This document shows, one piece after another, positions 23,914 through 34,650 of a stretch of DNA of 64,000 nucleotides. The notes below the pieces were generated by a model. The model was not told the origin of the DNA. It worked only from the letters and a program-made list of their open reading frames with translations, and searched no databases. Every line of letters starts with the position of its first letter. The first letter of the stretch is position 1. This DNA comes from Prostheceraeus crozeri (lineage: Eukaryota; Platyhelminthes; Polycladida; Euryleptidae), in the NCBI GenBank assembly GCA_907163375.1, contig CAJQUW010012680.1:111831-175830 (forward strand), given 5' to 3'. A program made the position numbers and the translations under genes.

Positions 23914-24405
23914 GTCAATAAAATGTAAATATTTTGCAATAAAATGGTACTCATTCATCATCATCAAAACATTGACAACAGCAGAATTACAACAATATAG
24001 TAGAACAAACTACTGAATAAATGTATCACATTGGAAAAAGACATTCAATTTAACATCACATGTGAAGAAAACAATTTATTACCAAATTACACGAAGATCA
24101 GTAAAAAGAATCAACACAAAGAACATCACAAATTAGCAGAAAAATTTCAATCAAGCCTTGTAGGCCTTGAGATAAAAAACTTGCAAACAAAAAAAATATA
24201 TATATATAAATATAATAAAAGTTAAAAGTTCTTCAATACGTAACTATAAGTACTATAGTTTCGTATAGTTTACTATAGTACCATTCGACCGATTTTCAAA
24301 CGTTACAACTATGGAAAGAAACATTTTAAAGTCAGTATGAGAGATGGCAAGGTATAGAGATAGAATAACTGTAGATATATAAACGTTCATAGATGTTTCA
24401 CAAGA

Positions 24406-24729
24406 TTATTTCATTGATGACAATAGGTATTTCTTTCTGTGCCTGCACGTTGAGATGATCTCCGTCTTCTTGTTCAGCATTTCCTTGCACTCCTTCGTCA
24501 AGATCTGGTACTTTTCTTCGAGACAAAGCATGCACTTTCGCGTTCCACATTTGTATTTTTTTGTTGTTCGCAAGACTTTCCATTTGATGTTATATTCCTT
24601 GTTCTTTTCTTTCAGAGTCCAAACATACTTCGATAGTGTAGTTTCATTCTTATATCTTGTGTTTGTAAATGACTTATGATTGGTGTATCTTAGACGGAAG
24701 AAGAATTCAAAACAAGATACAACAATCAT
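24406..24729 (-). pseudogene. PLE GIY-YIG-end protein fragment, left arm
   Basis: The 107-codon ORF reads RYTNHKSFTNTRYKNETTLSKYVW..., then a KCGTRKCMLCLEEKYQIL block and a TEIISTCRHRKKYLL end. This NHK-LSKYVW-CMLCLEEK-CRHR series is familiar to me as the C-terminal part of GIY-YIG nucleases fused to Penelope-type RTs in cnidarian and other invertebrate genomes (recognised from memory). The N-terminal part of the nuclease (the YIG motif) is lost at the palindrome centre. Its mirror copy on the plus strand (24720-25002) is almost identical. No host role is implied. Confidence 0.6.
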
Positions 24730-25002
24730 AAAAAGTCATTTACAAACACAAGATATAAGAATGAAACTACACTATCGAAGTATGTTTGGACTCTGAAAGA
24801 AAAGAGCAAGGAATATAACATCAAATGGAAAGTCTTGCGAACAACAAAAAAATACAAATGTGGAACGCGAAAGTGCATGCTTTGTCTCGAAGAAAAGTAC
24901 CAGATCTTGACGAAGGAGTGCAAGGAAATGCTGAACAAGAAGACGGAGATCATCTCAACGTGCAGGCACAGAAAGAAATACCTATTGTCATCAATGAAAT
25001 AA
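24720..25002 (+). pseudogene. PLE GIY-YIG-end protein fragment, right arm (mirror copy)
   Basis: Plus-strand reading from the palindrome centre gives the same protein as the minus-strand ORF at 24406-24729 (TRYKNETTLSKYVW to CRHRKKYLLSSMK, stop at 25000-25002), with one visible difference (KSKEY for KNKEY). No in-frame start lies at its beginning, so it is only the mirror half of the palindrome. Confidence 0.6.
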
Positions 25003-25200
25003 TCTTGTGAAACATCTATGAACGTTTATATATCTACAGCTATTCTATCTCTATACCTTGCCATCTCTCATACTGGCTTTAAAATGTTTCTTTCCATAGT
25101 TGTAACGTTTGAAAATCGGTCGAATGGCCGTGAAACTATAGTACTTATAGTTACGTATTGAAGAACTTTTAACTTTTATTATATTTATATTTAACAGCTC

Positions 25201-25636
25201 TATTCAATAATATTGAGCACTGTGATAACCATTTCTTCAATCAAAACAAAAAAATATATATATAGTATCATATATGTATTATATACTATGGAAATACTAA
25301 AAAAGCGCAATTACCGTTGATTTTTTGTTTACAGATATAGACAACATGCATAAAACATGCTTGCTTCAAAATAAGCTCTGATTTCAGTTTTTTATGTGTG
25401 TGACACATTATATTATAGTTGGGTTTCATAGGGTAAATATTTAAATAACTCAGTTCAACAGAAGTTTTGCTCACATAATTGTAGCATGTGTTCATGTCCA
25501 TAGAGACGGTTCTTGAAAAAGTTGTCTTACTGTCATGATTAGCCCTTCCATGATGGATCTATTTTCAGGTTTTGTCAAAGTGCTTTTTCAATTGTTCTAC
25601 GAGGTGGGAGTGGCACCTTTAGTTGATACTCTTATA
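25201..25636. other. noncoding, nothing recognised
   Basis: AT-rich, with a TA-repeat near 25254-25285. No gene or bounded element. Confidence 0.4.
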
Positions 25637-26709
25637 CAGGTTTTTTTCCGCCAATCCTTCCGTTTTGGCGGAATTTTTTTCAGTTTGGCGGAAATTAATT
25701 TCACGAGTTCCGCCAATTGGCGGAAATGATTTTTTCTTTCTCATGGTGGCTTGTTATAAGCTAATTGTCTGTTTTGTTGATCTGCAGAGGTCCGATGCAC
25801 GCTGTTAGGGAAGCCTGTCTGACTCTTTCCCATTCGCACCAAACATTTTCATGAAACAATTAGCCTTTAATCCACAGACCTAGTAACGGTGAATGATGAA
25901 TCCACAGTAACGGTGAATGAATACAGTCTTCCCTAATCCTAGGTCTGTGCTTTAATCGTTGAATCTGGAAAACTAGGAAATGCAAGCGTGCGTTGGTGTG
26001 ACGTCATTCAGGGTGTTTCTAGCTGATGTTGAAGTCAACACGAGATGTTCCCTAAATCAGCAGCATCAGCGTGTATTCCGACGTCGACAACACCTTAATG
26101 GCAGCCTTCCACTTTTCTGTGATTCGTTTCCACTTGCTGTGAAACACGAACCTTCAAAGCAGTAGTCGATGTGAACGAGCCAGGAGAATAAAAAACGACA
26201 TTTTCATAAATAATGCATAGAAATCCATATGTAAGCTACATGTATTTCTTGTGTTACTTATTGTAACATGGCATCATAAAAATGGGTCTAAAGGGCCGGC
26301 CTATCTTACCTGCGTGCTATGGTTAGAATTTGGGCCTACATATATCAACATTATCCATTTCTAGCCACATTGTAGGCCTATTTCATTTGGCATTATGGTT
26401 AGGTGCCAGACAGACTTAACCGTCATTATAACTCGTCACCATTATCGCGCAAGTTGAGCTGGCACTGACGCTCAATGGAAGGGCTAGCAGTTTTTATGGC
26501 GAAGATTCCATTCTTTTTATACGATATGGCTGATTCAGGTCAGAATCACTGACTGAGGAAAAGTGGTGAATGTTAAGGCGCATTGTTCTGTGGTGGTGCA
26601 ACTGAAATGATCCAAATATAGCTCTCTTCAAGCCATCATTTTAGTGGCGGAAATTTTTTGAGCGATTTCCGCCAATTGGCGGAAGGCTCGACGACGAAAA
26701 AAAACCCTG
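25637..26709. mobile_element. candidate hAT-type MITE with GGCGGAA-rich ends
   Basis: The left end begins CAGGTTTTTTTCCGCC and the right end, read inverted, begins CAGGGTTTTTTTTCG. Both ends carry the palindrome TTCCGCCAATTGGCGGAA with extra GGCGGAA copies, which is good evidence for paired termini. A clear 8-bp target duplication is not seen, so the copy is old or the boundary slightly wrong. The 61-codon ORF at 25980-26165 has no recognisable domain. Positions 25866-25950 contain a short direct duplication ('cagtaacggtgaatga'). Confidence 0.5.
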
Positions 26710-27027
26710 CATATTTGATCAGCTTTTTGTCGTTCTTGAACATCTGGTCGTTATGTGAAATATCAAATAGGTCTATAAAGCATGCTGGGCATGAAGGGAT
26801 TGCTTCTATTATCCAAAGCACTTTTGGGTAGCCGCTTGCTGATCCGCAATTTTGCACCCACTGTTTGTCATCAGAAAACGTAAATTCTGGTAGATTGTGA
26901 CAAAAACATAGATCTAAATGTCTGAGATACTTGCAAGACTCTTGCAGTGGTCATGCAAAATCGCAATCGCAAACTAGCTTCCATTCTAACCAGCATGTGA
27001 TAGGTACACATGCAAATAAATGTGACC
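26710..27027. other. noncoding, nothing recognised
   Basis: No feature that I can support. Confidence 0.4.
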
Positions 27028-27411
27028 TCAACATTTACATATAAGAGGAAAACTTTTCTTTGTGAGATGTTTCATCATATCCATCATTTTGCCAAAATTA
27101 TTGTTTTGTGAGTATCGAATTCGAAAACGCAACAGGTACCCAATGATTATCATTAATGGATCTTGCCCCGTGAAGTTGTCGGGAATAACAGAAAGATTTT
27201 CAACTTCAGCGCCCTCATGCATGTCGTAAATGTGCGCTTTCGATCCAACATTTCCGTTTTCCAATATTTTCTTGGAATTATACAGCTTTTGACATTCTAT
27301 TATTAGGTCCTTGCTTGATTGATTGACACTGAGAAAATGTGGGGAAAAGAATGTGCGATTTTGAGCATTACCACACTGATACTCCATTGCAATGCATACA
27401 CCATTGACCAC
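27028..27411 (-). CDS. unidentified ORF, possible exon
   Basis: A 127-codon minus-strand ORF (MVNGVCIAMEYQCGNAQNRTFF start, LICKC end). The same frame stays open upstream to an acceptor-like 'taaaaatcag' at about 27440, where it would read ISSAY or SDIFGVPTPSVV depending on frame, so it could be a terminal exon. I recognise no domain, transmembrane segment or transposase motif. It lies just before a decayed LINE on the other strand. It may be chance, a host exon or part of an unrecognised element. Confidence 0.2.
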   Translation of the reverse strand: MVNGVCIAMEYQCGNAQNRTFFSPHFLSVNQSSKDLIIECQKLYNSKKILENGNVGSKAHIYDMHEGAEVENLSVIPDNFTGQDPLMIIIGYLLRFRIRYSQNNNFGKMMDMMKHLTKKSFPLICKC

Positions 27412-27529
27412 AGATGGCGTAGGTACGCCGAAGATATCTGATTTTTAACCATTTTTACCTTACGCTTTCGATCAATGAATTTCAGATGGCTTTTCATTCT
27501 ATCTTCGGATTGTTTGCGTCATTACTTGC

Positions 27530-27852
27530 TTGAACTCAAGAAAGGAAATGGTATTCCTGCTGCGATACCCTTTTGTATCATCAAGGAGAATCGTGTGAGG
27601 TTGCGAGTGCCATTGCATACATCTTTAATGCCTCATTCTCTCATTGTTGCTTTCCATCTGTATTCAAATGTACAGACCTTATCCCAGCTACGAAGACTGC
27701 AAATCTGAAACTGACGTCCCATTTTCGCCGTATCTCTCTAACTAGTGTGGTATCCAAAGTCATGGAAAGGATTGTACTGCATCAATGGATTCTCCCGTCA
27801 GCCTATATCAATAATAAAATGAACCAAGGACTACTAAATATGTTATAAGTAG
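27530..27852 (+). pseudogene. CR1-like LINE reverse transcriptase, upstream half
   Basis: Plus-strand translation in shifting frames gives IFNASFSHCCFPSVFKCTDLIP and then RISLTSVVSKVMERIVLHQWI, the finger region of CR1/Jockey-type LINE RTs (family form FRPISLTSVVSKVMERIV). The reading ends at the left boundary of the P-type transposon and resumes at 30831, so one LINE was split by that insertion. It is decayed by frame changes and not functional. Confidence 0.75.
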
Positions 27853-30830
27853 TGCCAGGACGCAGAATGTCAGAAGTAAGCAAATTTTTTTATAGGCTGA
27901 CCCTTAATTATCAATATTTTACAAGAAACTTTTTAAATTAGGAAAACCAATTTATAGGCAAAAAACATATATTTCAAAGGCAAAAATGCATCAATTTGGA
28001 TGCTGTGTACATCTACGAATTAAGTTTTTGTCGTTTTCGCTTGGCAGCTTTGGATGAGCTCAGCTCATCCGAGCTCATATTCACTTGTCCCTTGAAGAAG
28101 CAATTCACCAACCGCCGACACACATTTAGACAGTTCGGAAAGCAAAAACAGAGAGACTCATAAATGTAGAGGAACCTGTGACATAAGAGATTTCCACAAT
28201 CAATAGATTTATCTTTCGTAAAGAACGTATATGTTACAAAAGCAAAATATACCACATCATGACGGGGATAAGTCAGTTTCCCTCTGCTCACTAAGTCGGT
28301 GAACTCACAAATAAAACGATTACCCGATTCATCAGTCAACAGATCCGATTCTGAATCATTCACAATACCTTCCTTGAAGCATATGTATCCGCATATATAA
28401 TACAAGGAAGAGCGTTCATTGTCGGACAAAGAGTTTGATCTTTCGAAAAGAGAGTCAATCACACTCAATTCATCATCACTCATTTCTTTCGAGCAACACA
28501 AATTCTGAACATGAAAGAATTCGCTACGATCGATATCCAATTCCTCAAATAATTTCAATTTACGCAGTCTGGCGCTACGCAAAAGTTGGTCTAGGCCGAT
28601 ATAGTAGTTCCCGCCGCTCATTTGTCTATAGCATGAAAACTCGCCTTCTAAAGGATCAGTTTGAAAAATACCTGGTAAGATGTATTTTACTGCTTCGTCT
28701 CTCAATAGCTCCTGAATCAATTTGGACAGCCCACGCAGAGTTTGGACAAAGGCGTCTCTAGTAACAGACGTGAAAGACTGTATTCTGTACGGCCCTGAAT
28801 TTCCGGCCATTCTTGAAATGGCTTCAGCTGTTTCACGAAGAAATGCAATTCTGTTATCATTCGGATCGGAGAAAGGTTTTCTATCAGAGTCGTTCAAGCG
28901 AATGTGTCCCTCTATGGTTTTGATGTTTAGCATCTTCCACAACCTAAGAAAATAATCTATGAATTTCGCAGTATCAATACATCCATCATTCACAAGTGCG
29001 GCTACTGTTTTCTCATTAAAGACTCGGAGCACGTGGCGAACATTTTGCTTCTCTATTGAAGACGGAAAACATGATTGATATGTGAGATTTGTTCGCTTAA
29101 CAATATTGGATGCCTCAGATCTATACAATTTGATGCAGTCACTAAATTTAGCTACAACTGTGCCTTTGTTTGGCAACTCAAATTTGATCTCTTTTTTCTT
29201 TTCAGAAATCCAATTATTCCTCACATATTTTAATAAGTGTACTGTGTCGTGTAGACAGTAAATGTATGAATCAGTGGACTGATGTTTAAACAAATAATTT
29301 TCGTTATCTGAAGAGCAGATAGATTTGTAGAAGCTTCTATTAACCGATGCGCTGTCACAAATAAATGCTTTGATTTTACCATCACATTCATTCACTATTT
29401 CAACAAGCTTCAAAATCTCACATTCAAGGAACTCTGCAGTCAATGAAAAAACCGGATTTAGACGAACCATAAAAGCTCGATGACTCAAAAGTGGTTTCAA
29501 CATTAAACTTAAAACAGTTCTAGCTGTTTTATTTGGATCATCTTCAGCTCTGCCTAAAAGATGGCAACCGCGGTATCTTGCAGAGGGTGTTATGTACACT
29601 TCATCGAACAACAACAAACATGTTCTCTGAATGCCAACAAGCTTGTGAAAAACGGCATTTATAGTGTCTTTGGCATCAGCAACACTGCCAGTACTTTTCA
29701 AACTTCCTATATGCTTTTTGACAGTATCAGGATGAGGGAGTAGTAGGTGCTTTCTACAAATGTTATATGATTTTGTTCCGGCTAACAACAGTTCTGTACT
29801 CACTTTCAAAATGGAAGCTGGATACTCGTATGGACGAGATGACATGTGTTTTACTTGAAATAATAAGAATTCAAGACGTCGCCTCACATCCATGTCGATG
29901 TCAGCGAACTGCATAGAACGCTCAATGTTTTCTGCAGCACAATTGAGTTCGATTTCAAATGAAGGTAGCGTTGATTTTGTAACAGATATCACAGCTTCTA
30001 ACTGAGACCACTTCGTCAACTTCCGTCCAAATCCGACCACAGACTTGATGTCAACACGTGTATTTTGTTTTACAGATGTTATAACAAAGTCACTTGTGAC
30101 AGAAACACAATAATCAACGATGTTTTCACATATGAAGTGAATCATTTTGACCACGTCTGTAGATGAACGTTTAACAACCCATAAATCATGGTCTTCGATG
30201 AAAGTTTTTGAGGAGAGTTGAGCGATGAATGATGTCCAATCAACGATGTTGTCAAGAGATTCGAATGTTTCCAACTCATCAGGAATAGAGGAACGAACTG
30301 AAGAAGAGACTCGCCGATTCTCTACATCTCTGAGCGAAGAAGAAGCTGTTTGAATGAAATTCGAAGGCAGGCAATTAGGAAATATTGATGGTGGATTGAT
30401 CGGTCGATTATAGCGCTTGATTTTAACCATTTCTGTGTCCTCCGGCCAGTGAGAAGCACAAATGCCGATGTATTGTGTCACCTTTTTGATCGTATTCGGT
30501 AACGCTCGCACCCAGCGATTTCGCTCCTCCTCTTCGTTTGGGAATCCATAAACAGTTACTTTTGAATCGCTGGAATCGTAATTGCCCTTACAGTGTATCA
30601 CACAGCACTTCCGAGGCATTTCGACAAGACCTCAAGTAGCGCACTCGATGAAAGTCTTAATGCGATGATTCGAGTCTGTGTATTATGTGCATTATCCGCC
30701 TGACGGTGCAGTGCAGAGTCATAACGATAACAACAGCAGAGAGCTGGGAAGACAGTGTTAGCTGATCGGCCGCAGTCAACTGTCAGCCTATAAAACTCGA
30801 CACAATGATTTCGCTTTCCGCGTCCTGGCA
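27853..30830. mobile_element. P-type DNA transposon, apparently full length
   Basis: The ends are inverted: TGCCAGGACGC starts both, and a second matched block, TTTTATAGGCTGA, lies at the same distance (bases 36-48) inside each end. The 2978-bp interval holds one uninterrupted 868-codon THAP/P-type transposase on the minus strand with about 160 and 210 bases of flanking noncoding DNA. A target duplication (8 bp expected) could not be read: the flanks are ATAAGTAG and GCTTATTG. It splits a decayed CR1-like LINE and is therefore younger. An intact ORF and matching ends make this the best candidate for a recently active DNA transposon in the window. Confidence 0.85.
28013..30619 (-). CDS. P-type (THAP9-like) transposase, 868 aa
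   Basis: The N-terminus is a THAP zinc finger: C6, C10, C54, H57 in the C-x3-C-x43-C-x2-H order, with an AVPTIF-like PPSIF box near residues 76-80, expected to bind the element's ends. The RNase H-like catalytic part shows LLLFDE (D339), ICDSASVN (D422) and DPLEGEFSCYR (E658 or E660), aligning by motif with the P-element/THAP9 D-D-E residues. HDTVHLLKYVRN (about 457-468) is the P-family histidine block between them. The ORF starts at MPRKCC, the normal THAP start, and ends about 160 bases from the element's end. No stop or frame change interrupts it, and no intron is needed. Expected function is DNA cut-and-paste in the nucleus using GTP as in P elements (family knowledge). A domesticated host gene is less likely because the inverted ends are present. 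Confidence 0.92.
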   Translation of the reverse strand: MPRKCCVIHCKGNYDSSDSKVTVYGFPNEEEERNRWVRALPNTIKKVTQYIGICASHWPEDTEMVKIKRYNRPINPPSIFPNCLPSNFIQTASSSLRDVENRRVSSSVRSSIPDELETFESLDNIVDWTSFIAQLSSKTFIEDHDLWVVKRSSTDVVKMIHFICENIVDYCVSVTSDFVITSVKQNTRVDIKSVVGFGRKLTKWSQLEAVISVTKSTLPSFEIELNCAAENIERSMQFADIDMDVRRRLEFLLFQVKHMSSRPYEYPASILKVSTELLLAGTKSYNICRKHLLLPHPDTVKKHIGSLKSTGSVADAKDTINAVFHKLVGIQRTCLLLFDEVYITPSARYRGCHLLGRAEDDPNKTARTVLSLMLKPLLSHRAFMVRLNPVFSLTAEFLECEILKLVEIVNECDGKIKAFICDSASVNRSFYKSICSSDNENYLFKHQSTDSYIYCLHDTVHLLKYVRNNWISEKKKEIKFELPNKGTVVAKFSDCIKLYRSEASNIVKRTNLTYQSCFPSSIEKQNVRHVLRVFNEKTVAALVNDGCIDTAKFIDYFLRLWKMLNIKTIEGHIRLNDSDRKPFSDPNDNRIAFLRETAEAISRMAGNSGPYRIQSFTSVTRDAFVQTLRGLSKLIQELLRDEAVKYILPGIFQTDPLEGEFSCYRQMSGGNYYIGLDQLLRSARLRKLKLFEELDIDRSEFFHVQNLCCSKEMSDDELSVIDSLFERSNSLSDNERSSLYYICGYICFKEGIVNDSESDLLTDESGNRFICEFTDLVSRGKLTYPRHDVVYFAFVTYTFFTKDKSIDCGNLLCHRFLYIYESLCFCFPNCLNVCRRLVNCFFKGQVNMSSDELSSSKAAKRKRQKLNS

Positions 30831-32080
30831 GCTTATTGATATCTAGTTGTCCTTGAATGAACTCATCCCAGTTTGCTTATATCCCGGGAGTTGATCAAGG
30901 AAGAGTAGCAACCTGGACGTATGTCTACCATTATATTCTTCAATTTGTGCAAAATCACGTGCTGTGAGAGTATCGGCGGCAGACTTTTCCAAGGCATTTG
31001 ACAGATTAACTGTCGCTTCTATACTATCCGCAATTTGCAAATTCCAACTTCCCTGCCAAACTTAAATTTCTTACAAAATTTCCTTTGTGATCGCAAACAA
31101 CGGATCCGCTTGAAAAATGAAACATCGACTTGGTCTGGGGTTACTAAAGGAGCGTAGCTGGCCCCGTACTTTTTGCAATGGTGATTGATTCTCTAAAACT
31201 ATCGTGCCACAATTCTATATTCGTCAAATATGTGGACGCTGAACAGTAATCTTCTTGCACTTTGTGCGAAGCGAAAGTGATGATAACTTGCAACGTGAGT
31301 GGACACATCTAGAGGACTTTTCCACTGATGTCGATCTTACATAAAATTATTTCAAATGATATGCAAGATTAAAAATATACACGAATATTTCATAAGTTAA
31401 CAAAATTAAAGCATTTTAGGTAGTCCTAAAAATGACTGATGACCGTTCCCACAGGCAAACCAGGCAAAGTCAATTTTTTGACTATGAGAAAAGTTGTGTC
31501 ATGAATTTTGTCACCTAGAGATTACTGCATTTGAATTCCTTAGTTTGTAACAACTTCGATATTTTATCTACGGTGGGTTATCTGAAATTGCTTGGTGCTC
31601 ACTTTTCAGCTGATCTTACTTGGAACTGTCGTATTGATTGATGAGACTGTTACCAAATGTTTCAGAAGATTTTTCATTCTTAGAAATTAAAAGCGAACTA
31701 AATCTCCTCAACTACAGATTTTCATTGCAATGAATCTTTCATTGAATCGGTTTTGATTTATGCAATACCCTGTTTCTGCAGTCTTCCGAATTATTTGCTG
31801 TGCAAGCTTGCAAGAGTTGAACGATTTTTGCAGTGGGATACTTTTCTAGAATTGAATTTTCACTTTTTGTTAAGTTGTGCAGGAAATTGTTCAGCGAAAA
31901 AATGAAGCATGATGATCATCCTTTGCGTGTGATCTTTGAGATCATTTGAAATCTTGAAATTTGCGCAAGAGATTTTTTAGTCTAGACCTCAAAATCAGAT
32001 GTAAGCACAAGTATTTTCCTCACTGCTTGTTAAGAGACCACAGTTTAAATTGTCGTCCAAGATACATGCAAGAAGAGATG
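30831..32080 (+). pseudogene. CR1-like LINE reverse transcriptase, downstream part
   Basis: This continues the LINE split by the P-type element. In changing frames: QFAYIPG, then SAADFSKAFDR (RT motif A), FLCDRKQRIRLKNE and STWSGVTKGA (motif B region), KYVDA (motif C, degenerate), SDDNLQREWTHLEDFSTDVDLT, LGAHFSADLTWN, and near the end RKRFFSLDLKIRCK. These follow the CR1-type ORF2 order. Many frame changes and stops mark an old copy. No microsatellite tail was identified, so the 3' end at about 32080 is approximate. Confidence 0.75.
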
Positions 32081-34529
32081 CCTTGTCTGATTACGAGTAT
32101 TTGTCGTTCAAAATGTGTTTGGGTTCATTTGTCTACATCCAATCCACACAACATTCCAAATGATTCGGAACCTGACAAGGTGCAGGACAACTTGTGATTG
32201 CGCGTAACTCAAACTCTTCCTACTAGCAATTAATTGATTGATGATCCATCTTCAACTCAAGAATTTCAAGGACCACTTGAGATTAATAATTCAAAGAAGC
32301 TCAGAGAATTACATGGTGCTACAATAGTCGACCATGTCGAGTTGAATAAACGGATAGGCTAGTGCAAAATAATAAGAATGTCAAGAAAGCTCAAATGTTT
32401 GCGAAGGATGGTATTTAAGAAAGGAAGGCTTGAAACAGAAAAAACAATTGAACGGAAATTGATGCACAGCAAAGGAAGAGCCAATAAAGCTAAAGAAATT
32501 TTGTGTATTTGAAAGAGTGATGCCAACAATATCCCAAAAATGATCCGCTGCAATGAAAGCAGAAAAATGATGGTCAGCTTCATTCAAAATTGGAGGTACT
32601 AATTCTAAATTATTGATGTGGTCCGGATTTCCTATATCACTGTGATGGAATTCTTCTGTAGTGTTGGAATGACTGTAACAAGCGTGGCTTGAAATGTTGG
32701 TAATATTTGCTTTTTGTCCTTAGTCATTAATTCGAAGGAAACAACATCAAGTATATCTAACGTTGAGGATGATTTTCCAAAAACTGATTAGGCGATTTAT
32801 TCTCTGCGTATTGTCTTTAATTTCAGATGTGTTCTAATATCAGATGTTATGAATGTTCCTGTTGCCCTTTCATCAAAGAAAATGCAGTGGTTCTTGAAAC
32901 TTTCACATTGATTTACGGTGCGATTTACTTTCCAATATACGCAACTGATTCGTTTTGTATGATGGGCCTTAACCATCTTCGTTTGGAAAGCAATAGTGAA
33001 TTTTTGTATACAAGCAACAGCGCTTGTCTGACTTCTGTAACTTTTTACAAATACAAATAGAACTCGTTGGTGATAGTGATTTGTAATCTGAATTCACTTG
33101 GTGGGCCTAACTCGTCAAATATCAAAATGGGAGAATATCCCCCTTTCGAATCCTATGATTTACCCTCAGAATTCAGTCCTGAAATAAATTTCTCGATTTC
33201 ATAGAAAAGTTGCAGTTCCTAAGTAGACTCAGTGGGGTTTTGGATTTCTAGAAATTCTGTCATATAAACCAGGGATGTGGAATCGGAATTTGACAGTCCT
33301 GTCATTTTGGGTGTGCAGCGTAACTGAAATATGAAACGACCCAGCTACCGATTGGTGCAAGACAAAACCATGCTTTTATTCAGCATCAATGCATTTCGTG
33401 TTCTACCAACAGGCATGTTCACGGAATATATTCACAAAAGAGCCATGTCTCCATGGATTACAACTTTCCGCGGGGGCTCCAATAAGTCTGTCCAATGTAT
33501 TTTTTAATTTTTCTATTTGGGACCCCTTGAAATGTGATTTTTTTCTGAGCCCCTGTTACTCCATTCTCATCCGTGGGTCTTATAAGTAGCAGGGCTGCCA
33601 CTCTTCCGGTTTTAACCGGATTTCCGGTTTTTTTAGAATAAACTAAGTAGTGAGAGAATGTTCTGCCACAAATAATTTGGATTTTGAACAATTTCAATTT
33701 TGAAAGGTTGACCTAAAGACCCTGCAATTTTTAAGGGTGATCAAATTGAAAGCTGATGCTTTCTAAAAATCCGCTTGACTCTTGAGCAAAAGATTATTTT
33801 ATAAGGAAGTTAGTGATTCTTTCGTCAATCCTGAAGAAACAGGACGAAACGCAAGTAATTAAGGTTTTGAAATAAGAAGTAAATTTAGGTGGGAATACTT
33901 GACGAGAAAGTTGTAATACGTAATCATGGAGTCTATTATGGAGTTCTGATCGCTTTGATGCTCTCCAAAACGTGTCATTTAAGAAGCGTGCCAGAAAAAT
34001 ATGAAAGAAAAATCTATTAAAAAGTTTCGGGAACACAAGGTAGTGACGAAAGCATATTTTGTGCGATCACTTGTTGCAAAAGCGACTAAATTTGGGGGAA
34101 GACACCAGCGAAAATTTAAAGCTCGCAAACAACTACAGAAGTGACAAGGATTTCTTTTCGTGTCGATTTTGCGTTAGGCATAGTTTTCGTGTAGAAATTC
34201 TGCATACCGGTACATTCAAAAATTCTCTCTAACTCAGTAACTACCCCTCCAATTCAAATGAAATGGATTGTAAGGGAAAAGTAAATAGATTCACTTGTAG
34301 GCTCCATGTACAATTTCATGGTGATTGGCCAAGTCGATTCTATGGCAAAACAACTCCATTTGTTCTACTGAGTATTTATTTTTACTCATACAGTATGAAA
34401 CTCATTATAAACGCCAAGAAATTTTGATTCACAAAACTTCCCTCATCATGACATTTTGAAATGACATGGAGCTGAGAATAGTTGTAGGCCTAATTCCTGT
34501 TTGATAATGTAATGCCTTAATGTAGTGCT
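32081..34529. other. noncoding, one weak ribozyme-like motif
   Basis: No supported gene. A hAT-like terminus (CAGGGCTGCCACTC) begins at 33591 with no convincing partner. A PLE hammerhead-like phrase is at 33827-33856. Confidence 0.4.
33827..33856 (+). ncRNA. hammerhead-like phrase (weak)
   Basis: The sequence TCCTGAAGAAACAGGA followed by CGAAACGC contains a perfect CUGAAGA core and CGAAAC. But the core is also the stem of a TCCTG/CAGGA hairpin and no stem I is clear. It resembles terminal phrases of PLEs; no PLE coding sequence adjoins it. Confidence 0.25.
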
Positions 34530-34650
34530 TTATACATTCCAGGAGATTTCGCCTGCAGAGCATTAAATACATCAAATTCTGATAGTTATACTCTCAAAAG
34601 GCAGGAGGTTTCGCGTGCGGGGCTTTGAAAATATCAAAATTCTACCAGGG
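34530..34650. repeat. minisatellite, left part (about 64-bp unit)
   Basis: Two imperfect copies of a unit with 'caggaggtttcgc...gc.ttaaa.acatcaaaattct' are seen. The same unit continues at 35640-35880 on the other side of the pogo remnant, suggesting the array was split by that insertion. Confidence 0.6.

Larger units (their letters stand above)
23873..25200. mobile_element. Penelope-like element remnant arranged as a palindrome
   Basis: Three PLE parts lie together: a hammerhead-like terminal motif (23873-23913), a short + strand ORF resembling a PLE N-terminus (24031-24190), and a 1-kb palindrome (about 24190-25190, centre near 24705) whose arms each encode the GIY-YIG end of the protein. 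The arms are nearly identical, including 180 bases of 3' noncoding sequence with a 'ctatagtacttatagttac' phrase at the outer ends. The RT domain is missing. The head-to-head arrangement mirrors the intact pair at 51-55 kb. Confidence 0.65.

Noticed and set aside
24825-25010. 61-codon ORFs repeated at 24398-24583 and 24825-25010
   Set aside because: Shadow frames of the PLE fragment on the two arms of the palindrome; same sequence read in a non-coding frame.
23470-26300. Possible CRISPR-like or satellite arrays in AT-rich intervals
   Set aside because: No regular spacing of identical repeats; the inverted repeats are explained by the PLE palindrome and the candidate MITE.
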